A DNA stretch of 64,000 nt from Exiguobacterium sp. s48. Lineage in GTDB: Bacteria; Bacillota; Bacilli; Exiguobacteriales; Exiguobacteriaceae. Below, piece after piece: positions 59,950-64,000 of this stretch. The translations under genes were made by a program, and so were the position numbers. The notes below the pieces were generated by a model. That model did not search any database, was not told the DNA's origin, and saw nothing but the letters and a program-made list of their open reading frames with translations. The stretch is taken from NCBI RefSeq assembly GCF_018617395.1, contig NZ_JACSKC010000001.1:1426001-1490000 (forward strand), written 5' to 3'. The stretch's first letter is position 1; every line of letters starts with the position of its first letter.

Positions 59950-60387
59950 TTACGAACGAATGGCAGTCACGACTTCTTCGACGTGCCCGTTCACTTTGAC
60001 GTTGCGCCATTCTTTTTCGATTTGACCGTCCTCACCGATCAAGAAAGTCGAACGGACGATGCCGTAATACTCTTTCCCGTAATTCTTTTTCAATTGCCAG
60101 ACGCCATACGATTCAGACACTTCATGATTCTCGTCGACGAGTAAATCGAACGGAAGGTCATTTTTGGCGATAAAATTTTGATGCTTCTTCTGACTGTCAG
60201 CCGACACCCCGAGGACGACCGCCCCTTCCATCTTCGGCAGAGCATCACGGAAATCGCATGCCTCCGTCGTACAACCGGGTGTCGAATCTCGAGGATAGAA
60301 GTATAAGACGACTTTCTTACCGAGATAATCCTTTAATGAAATCATCTCTCCGTTTTGGTTTGGTAATGAAAATGTTGGTGCATTCAT
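59950..60387 (-). CDS. bcp: thioredoxin-dependent peroxiredoxin (Bcp family)
   Basis: Bcp reduces hydroperoxides. The 145-residue protein has the peroxidatic motif YFYPRDSTPGCTTEACDFRD with Cys39 and Cys44 (the resolving Cys five residues later), then GVSADSQKKHQNF, LLVDENHEVS and the Arg in IVRSTFLI. It is about ten residues shorter at the N-terminus than usual, but AAGGAGGAAAA sits properly before the ATG. It is followed 12 bases upstream by a lipoprotein gene with which it may share a transcript. Confidence 0.93.
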   Translation of the reverse strand: MNAPTFSLPNQNGEMISLKDYLGKKVVLYFYPRDSTPGCTTEACDFRDALPKMEGAVVLGVSADSQKKHQNFIAKNDLPFDLLVDENHEVSESYGVWQLKKNYGKEYYGIVRSTFLIGEDGQIEKEWRNVKVNGHVEEVVTAIRS

Positions 60388-60399
60388 CTGTTTTCCTCC

Positions 60400-61203
60400 T
60401 TAGCCAAACGATGGGTCGACGAGTTGTTCGTCATAACCATCAATTGCTTCTTCTAGTTTAGTCTTTAACGGGTCCAGCACTTCGATATACTCGATCGGAT
60501 CTTCCGTTGCAGCCGCTTTTCGGAGTGTTTCCTCGTTACCTGTGTACCATGTCTCGTACGCTTTAAAATAGTCGGTCATGATGGTTTGGTTCTCTTCGAC
60601 CGTCAACGTTTCCGCCATGAGCAAGAAGACGTTATTATCCGCCTCGAGCGCCATATAGTCCGTCTGCGCATTGACTTGGTCATAGATCGGACCGGCCTCA
60701 TCTTCCGGAAGTTCAGCAAGACGGGCGTTCGCTTCGGCATTGACTCCATACTCGTTCGCCTGGACCCCGATGAGCAAATCTCCGACTTCGGCAATCACGT
60801 CTTTCGGCAAAGCGGCCGGCGTGATGACGAGTGACCACTCATCGCCTTCCTTCACAGCAACTTTACTGAGCCGGTTCGGGAGCGGATTGCCGTCCGCATC
60901 GACCATCTCATGAACAAGAAAAGCCACATCCTCATCTTCATTGACCCATCCTTTATAGATGTCACCTGGTGTGAGCTGACGCGTGACGGCTCCAGTCGCC
61001 GGGATATCGGTCAAGCGACCAGCATAATCAATTGCGGTCAATGCCTCGGCATCTCCCGATTCAAGCGCCTTTTGATAGTCTTCATACACTTCCGTGACCG
61101 CATCCGGCAACGCACGTTCCGTCTCTTTCACTACCGTCTCTCCCTCGTTCCCGCATGCTCCGAGCATGAAGACAAGGAGAAGCGGAATGAACCATTTTTT
61201 CAT
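60400..61203 (-). CDS. putative lipoprotein
   Basis: The 267-residue precursor has a signal peptide and lipobox MKKWFIPLLLVFMLGACGN, so it should be anchored to the outer face of the membrane by Cys17. The mature part is acidic and helical, with repeated Ala/Glu/Asp helices and no recognised domain. An ATG at 61203 follows AAAGGACGG; the longer ORF runs through an upstream region without a signal. I do not know its function. It ends 12 bases before bcp. Confidence 0.85.
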   Translation of the reverse strand: MKKWFIPLLLVFMLGACGNEGETVVKETERALPDAVTEVYEDYQKALESGDAEALTAIDYAGRLTDIPATGAVTRQLTPGDIYKGWVNEDEDVAFLVHEMVDADGNPLPNRLSKVAVKEGDEWSLVITPAALPKDVIAEVGDLLIGVQANEYGVNAEANARLAELPEDEAGPIYDQVNAQTDYMALEADNNVFLLMAETLTVEENQTIMTDYFKAYETWYTGNEETLRKAAATEDPIEYIEVLDPLKTKLEEAIDGYDEQLVDPSFG

Positions 61204-61330
61204 GTTGTCCGTCCTTTCAAAAGCCGTGTTCTCCCCCATCCTACCATGTCTCGATTTTTCACTCCAATGCCTTGTGTTTCTGGAAAATTGTTTCACTAGG
61301 ATTTCTACGATAATTTCGATACAATACAGA

Positions 61331-61344
61331 CGTAAGCGCTTTAA
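61331..61344 (+). promoter_or_regulatory. weak cre-like site before rocA
   Basis: CGTAAGCGCTTTAA matches 12 of 14 cre positions and lies about 30 bases before the rocA start codon, just after a TACAAT -10 candidate (61320-61325). Confidence 0.35.
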
Positions 61345-61374
61345 CGCTCAACATCACTTTAAGGGGGAACGAGA

Positions 61375-62919
61375 ATGATTCCATACAAACATGAACCATT
61401 CACAGACTTTACACAAAAAGAGAATGCCGAGGCGATTCAGGCGGCAATCGAGAAAGTGAACGGTGAGCTCGGGAAAGACTATCCGCTCGTAATCGGTGGG
61501 GAAAAGGTTACAACGGAAGGAAAAATCACGTCTTATAACCCGGCTAACAAAGAAGAAGTGATCGGTCGCGTCTCAAAAGCGAACCAAGAGCTCGCAGAAC
61601 GTGCGATGCAAGAAGCACTCACAGCGTTTGACTCATGGCGCCATGTCGACCCAGCTGTCCGCGCCGATGTCTTGTTCAAAGCCGCGAACATCGTCCGCAA
61701 ACGTAAGCACGAGTTCTCGGCTTACCTCGTTAAAGAAGCAGGTAAACCGTGGAACGAAGCAGATGCGGATACAGCGGAAGCGATCGACTTCATGGAGTAC
61801 TATGCACGTCAAATGCTCGAACTTAAACCAGGCAAGAAAGTCGAGAGCCGTCCAGGCGAATACAACCGATATGACTACATCCCACTCGGGGTCGGGATCG
61901 TCATCAGCCCATGGAACTTCCCGTTCGCAATCATGGCCGGTACAGCGGTTGCGGCCATCGTTGCCGGTAACACGATTCTCTTGAAACCAGCTTCGACGAC
62001 ACCGATCGTCGCGGCGAAATTCGTCGAAGTGATGGAAGAGGCAGGTCTTCCAAAAGGCGTGCTCAACTTCATCCCAGGACCGGGTGCAGAAGTCGGGGAC
62101 TATCTCGTCGACCATCCGAAGACACGTTTCATCAGCTTCACGGGATCGCGTGATGTCGGACTCCGCATCAACGAACGTGCCTCTAAATTGAACGAAGGTC
62201 AAATTTGGCTCAAACGCGTGATCGCGGAGATGGGCGGAAAAGATACGATCGTCGTCGACGAATCAGCCGACCTCGAGCTCGCAGCACAGTCGATCGTGAA
62301 ATCGGCATTCGGTTTCTCTGGTCAGAAATGTTCAGCTTGTTCGCGTGCCGTCATCGTCGACAGCGTATACGATACGGTACTCGATCGTGTCGTCGAACTC
62401 ACGAACGAACTCTCTGTCGGAAACACTGAGAAGAACGAACACTTCATGGGACCGGTCATCGATGCAGCAGCCTTCAAGAAAATCACATCGTACTTCGATG
62501 TCGCTAAAGAAGAAGGACGCATCGTCGCAGGTGGGAAAGCAGACGATTCAACAGGCTACTTCATCGAACCGACTGTCGTCGCAGACGTTGACCCGAAAGC
62601 GCGTCTCATGCAAGAAGAGATCTTCGGACCTGTTGTCGCTTTCACAAAAGCGAAAGACTTCAAAGAAGCGATCGATATCGCGAACAACACAGAGTACGGC
62701 TTGACTGGTGCGGTCCTCACACGCGACCGGATGAATCAAGAATACGCTCGTCAAAACTTCCACGTCGGGAACCTTTACTTCAACCGTGGTTGCACAGGCG
62801 CAATCGTCGGCTATCAGCCGTTCGGTGGATTCAACATGTCAGGTACGGATTCAAAAGCAGGTGGCCCGGATTACATCCAACTCCACATGCAAGCGAAAAC
62901 GACATCTGAAACGTTCTAA
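61375..62919 (+). CDS. rocA: L-glutamate gamma-semialdehyde (1-pyrroline-5-carboxylate) dehydrogenase
   Basis: RocA oxidises glutamate semialdehyde to glutamate in proline and arginine breakdown. The 514-residue aldehyde dehydrogenase has the NAD loop [12 protein letters not shown], catalytic Glu in [13 protein letters not shown] and Cys in [13 protein letters not shown], and a C-terminal [27 protein letters not shown], the P5C-dehydrogenase hallmark. AAGGGGGAA precedes the start. It is monocistronic; no proline dehydrogenase or arginase is in the window. Confidence 0.95.
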   Translation: MIPYKHEPFTDFTQKENAEAIQAAIEKVNGELGKDYPLVIGGEKVTTEGKITSYNPANKEEVIGRVSKANQELAERAMQEALTAFDSWRHVDPAVRADVLFKAANIVRKRKHEFSAYLVKEAGKPWNEADADTAEAIDFMEYYARQMLELKPGKKVESRPGEYNRYDYIPLGVGIVISPWNFPFAIMAGTAVAAIVAGNTILLKPASTTPIVAAKFVEVMEEAGLPKGVLNFIPGPGAEVGDYLVDHPKTRFISFTGSRDVGLRINERASKLNEGQIWLKRVIAEMGGKDTIVVDESADLELAAQSIVKSAFGFSGQKCSACSRAVIVDSVYDTVLDRVVELTNELSVGNTEKNEHFMGPVIDAAAFKKITSYFDVAKEEGRIVAGGKADDSTGYFIEPTVVADVDPKARLMQEEIFGPVVAFTKAKDFKEAIDIANNTEYGLTGAVLTRDRMNQEYARQNFHVGNLYFNRGCTGAIVGYQPFGGFNMSGTDSKAGGPDYIQLHMQAKTTSETF

Positions 62920-62925
62920 TCAATA

Positions 62926-62955
62926 AAAGAGACGTTCCCTCGGGAGCGTCTCTTT
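62926..62955. terminator. bidirectional terminator after rocA
   Basis: AAAGAGACG and CGTCTCTTT enclose an inner CCC/GGG stem with mismatches. T-rich ends occur on both strands and the hairpin lies between the convergent rocA and HD-GYP genes. Confidence 0.85.
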
Positions 62956-62957
62956 GT

Positions 62958-64000
62958 TTAGTGTGCTTTAAATGTCTGATCGAACATGATGGCGATTTCT
63001 TCTTGATGGAGCAGGAATAGTTCGAACAAGGTAGGGTCGAACGCCCCGTTCATGTCTTTCATCGCGACAATCGTCTCGTCATGTGAGAAGGCCGGTTTAT
63101 ATGGGCGAACGGTCCGAAGTGCGTCATAGACATCGATGATGGTGACGATTCGGGCAGCGAGTGGAATCTCCTCTCCCTTCAACCCTTTAATATATCCCGT
63201 TCCATCCCAACGTTCGTGATGATAGAGAGCGATCTGATAGGCCATTTGGATAAAGTAGTTTTGAGGGAACTGTATCTGGAGATCCTTCAACACTTCACCC
63301 CCGACACGCACATGATCTTTCATGAATACCCATTCCTGGTCGGATAGCTTATTCGCCTTCAATAAGATCGAATCCGGTACAGAAATCTTCCCGATATCAT
63401 GGAGCGGTGCTGCGAGTCGAATCCCTTCGATGAAGAGTGGCGTGACGTCCGGATGGTGATGTTCATAAAGAATCGTCGCAAACAACGTCGACAAATCTTG
63501 GACCCTCTCGATATGGTTCCCTGTCTCATTGTTTCGGAGTGCCGACAGACGGAGTAACGTCCGTACGAGTCCTTCTTGATAGTCAATCAATTCTTTTTCA
63601 CGTTCTGCGAGCACCCGTTGCGCCTCTTCTCGTCCCGCCTCAATTCGATGACGTTCGACCGCTCCAAGAAGGGCGTTACTGAAATCAAGGAGTGCCTGTT
63701 GTTCATATTCGGTGTACGTCCGTTCCGTGACAACCGAGTCGAACCCGACAAATCCTTGGCACGTCTTCCCTTGCATCATTGGAACCGCGAGCAAGCTTTG
63801 AATCGATTGCGGCTCAAGGATTCCTCGGACGACACTATTCTCAGGTAAATCGGAGACACGGGGAATATACATCGTCTCACCTGCCACATGGGTGTTGACC
63901 CACTCGGGCAATACATCGATTGGCACGTCCTGCAGATTGTCCATCTCGGCCGTGATTCCTTCGGCGCACCATTCGAATGTGTTGTGGCAGACTTGATTCG
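62958..64000 (-). CDS. GAF/HD-GYP-type phosphodiesterase (partial, N-terminus cut)
   Basis: The protein probably hydrolyses c-di-GMP. The visible 346 residues begin inside a GAF domain; the frame stays open to the window edge (reading NQVCHNTFEWCAEG), so the true start lies outside. GAF runs to about residue 118, a short coiled coil follows, and the HD-GYP domain has LRNNETGNHIERV, APLHDIGKISVPDSIL, HHERWDGTGYIKGL and IPLAARIVTIIDVYDAL. The canonical GYP is GYI here. An EAL or GGDEF domain may lie upstream, unseen. Confidence 0.9.
   Translation of the reverse strand, partial: NQVCHNTFEWCAEGITAEMDNLQDVPIDVLPEWVNTHVAGETMYIPRVSDLPENSVVRGILEPQSIQSLLAVPMMQGKTCQGFVGFDSVVTERTYTEYEQQALLDFSNALLGAVERHRIEAGREEAQRVLAEREKELIDYQEGLVRTLLRLSALRNNETGNHIERVQDLSTLFATILYEHHHPDVTPLFIEGIRLAAPLHDIGKISVPDSILLKANKLSDQEWVFMKDHVRVGGEVLKDLQIQFPQNYFIQMAYQIALYHHERWDGTGYIKGLKGEEIPLAARIVTIIDVYDALRTVRPYKPAFSHDETIVAMKDMNGAFDPTLFELFLLHQEEIAIMFDQTFKAH

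Noticed and set aside
1-64000. CRISPR arrays, rRNA, tRNA, insertion sequences or phage genes
   Set aside because: No spaced direct repeats, ribosomal RNA stretches, transposase motifs or integrase genes were recognised.

Overview
The window reads as a contiguous chromosomal piece of a low-to-moderate-GC, motile, competence-capable Firmicute. The gene order degS-degU-degV-comFA-comFC-yvyF-flgM-flgN-flgK, the tagU and yvyE neighbours, and the gatC-gatA-gatB-dgkB-rlmCD block are typical of Bacillales. Protein character and base composition suggest Exiguobacterium or a close relative; this is an inference from memory of gene order and motifs, not a database result. No rRNA, tRNA, CRISPR array, prophage or insertion sequence was recognised. 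Seventy protein genes are called, including two cut by the window edges (flgK at the left, a GAF/HD-GYP protein at the right) and one 56-residue membrane protein.

Layout. 1-4336: flagellar and competence genes on the minus strand. 4428-8580: a complete trehalose module (treR, treP, treA) sitting between degV and comFA. 8582-14323: degV, degU, degS, then yvyE and an LCP ligase, and tagO. 14446-19765: a Rok-like DNA-binding protein, an orphan beta-phosphoglucomutase with CcpA-type and LacI-type sites, an Asp23 protein, an acyltransferase and an MhqO/MhqD-like quinone-detoxification pair under a palindromic MhqR-type box. 19885-25607: a NatAB/YhaQP-like ABC pair, an XRE regulator, glucose-type PTS EIIA, and an M3 oligopeptidase. 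25608-26371 is an AT-rich gap with one orphan membrane protein. 26372-36840: accessory metabolism and stress genes, among them DUF389, a cupin/aldo-keto reductase pair, HxlR divergent from MFS/LLM genes, LtrA, a CBS protein and a DUF2817 peptidase.

36953-41045 holds two compact regulatory clusters: a sigma factor with a membrane partner, a SIMPL protein, an unknown protein and a flavodoxin; and PadR-DUF2812 with a tiny membrane protein. 41287-46316 is a two-component system with an FtsX-type ABC exporter. 46550-56146: tRNA dihydrouridine synthase, a TmrB-like ATPase, an unusual translationally coupled four-gene operon, rlmCD, dgkB and gatBAC. 56361-64000: chemoreceptor, alanine/glycine symporter, an intergenic repeat-like element, bcp, a lipoprotein, rocA and the HD-GYP protein.

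How the parts fit. TreP lacks its own IIA domain and probably receives phosphate from the EIIA(Glc)-type protein at 23.2-23.7 kb. TagO begins, and the LCP protein ends, wall teichoic acid assembly; they are convergent neighbours sharing a terminator. DegS-DegU, competence and flagellar genes form the classical lifestyle-switch block. Most of the novelty lies in small regulatory modules of unknown output (PadR-DUF2812, the sigma-factor cluster, the coupled DHFR/GNAT/methyltransferase-like operon) and in several unusually clean operator candidates.
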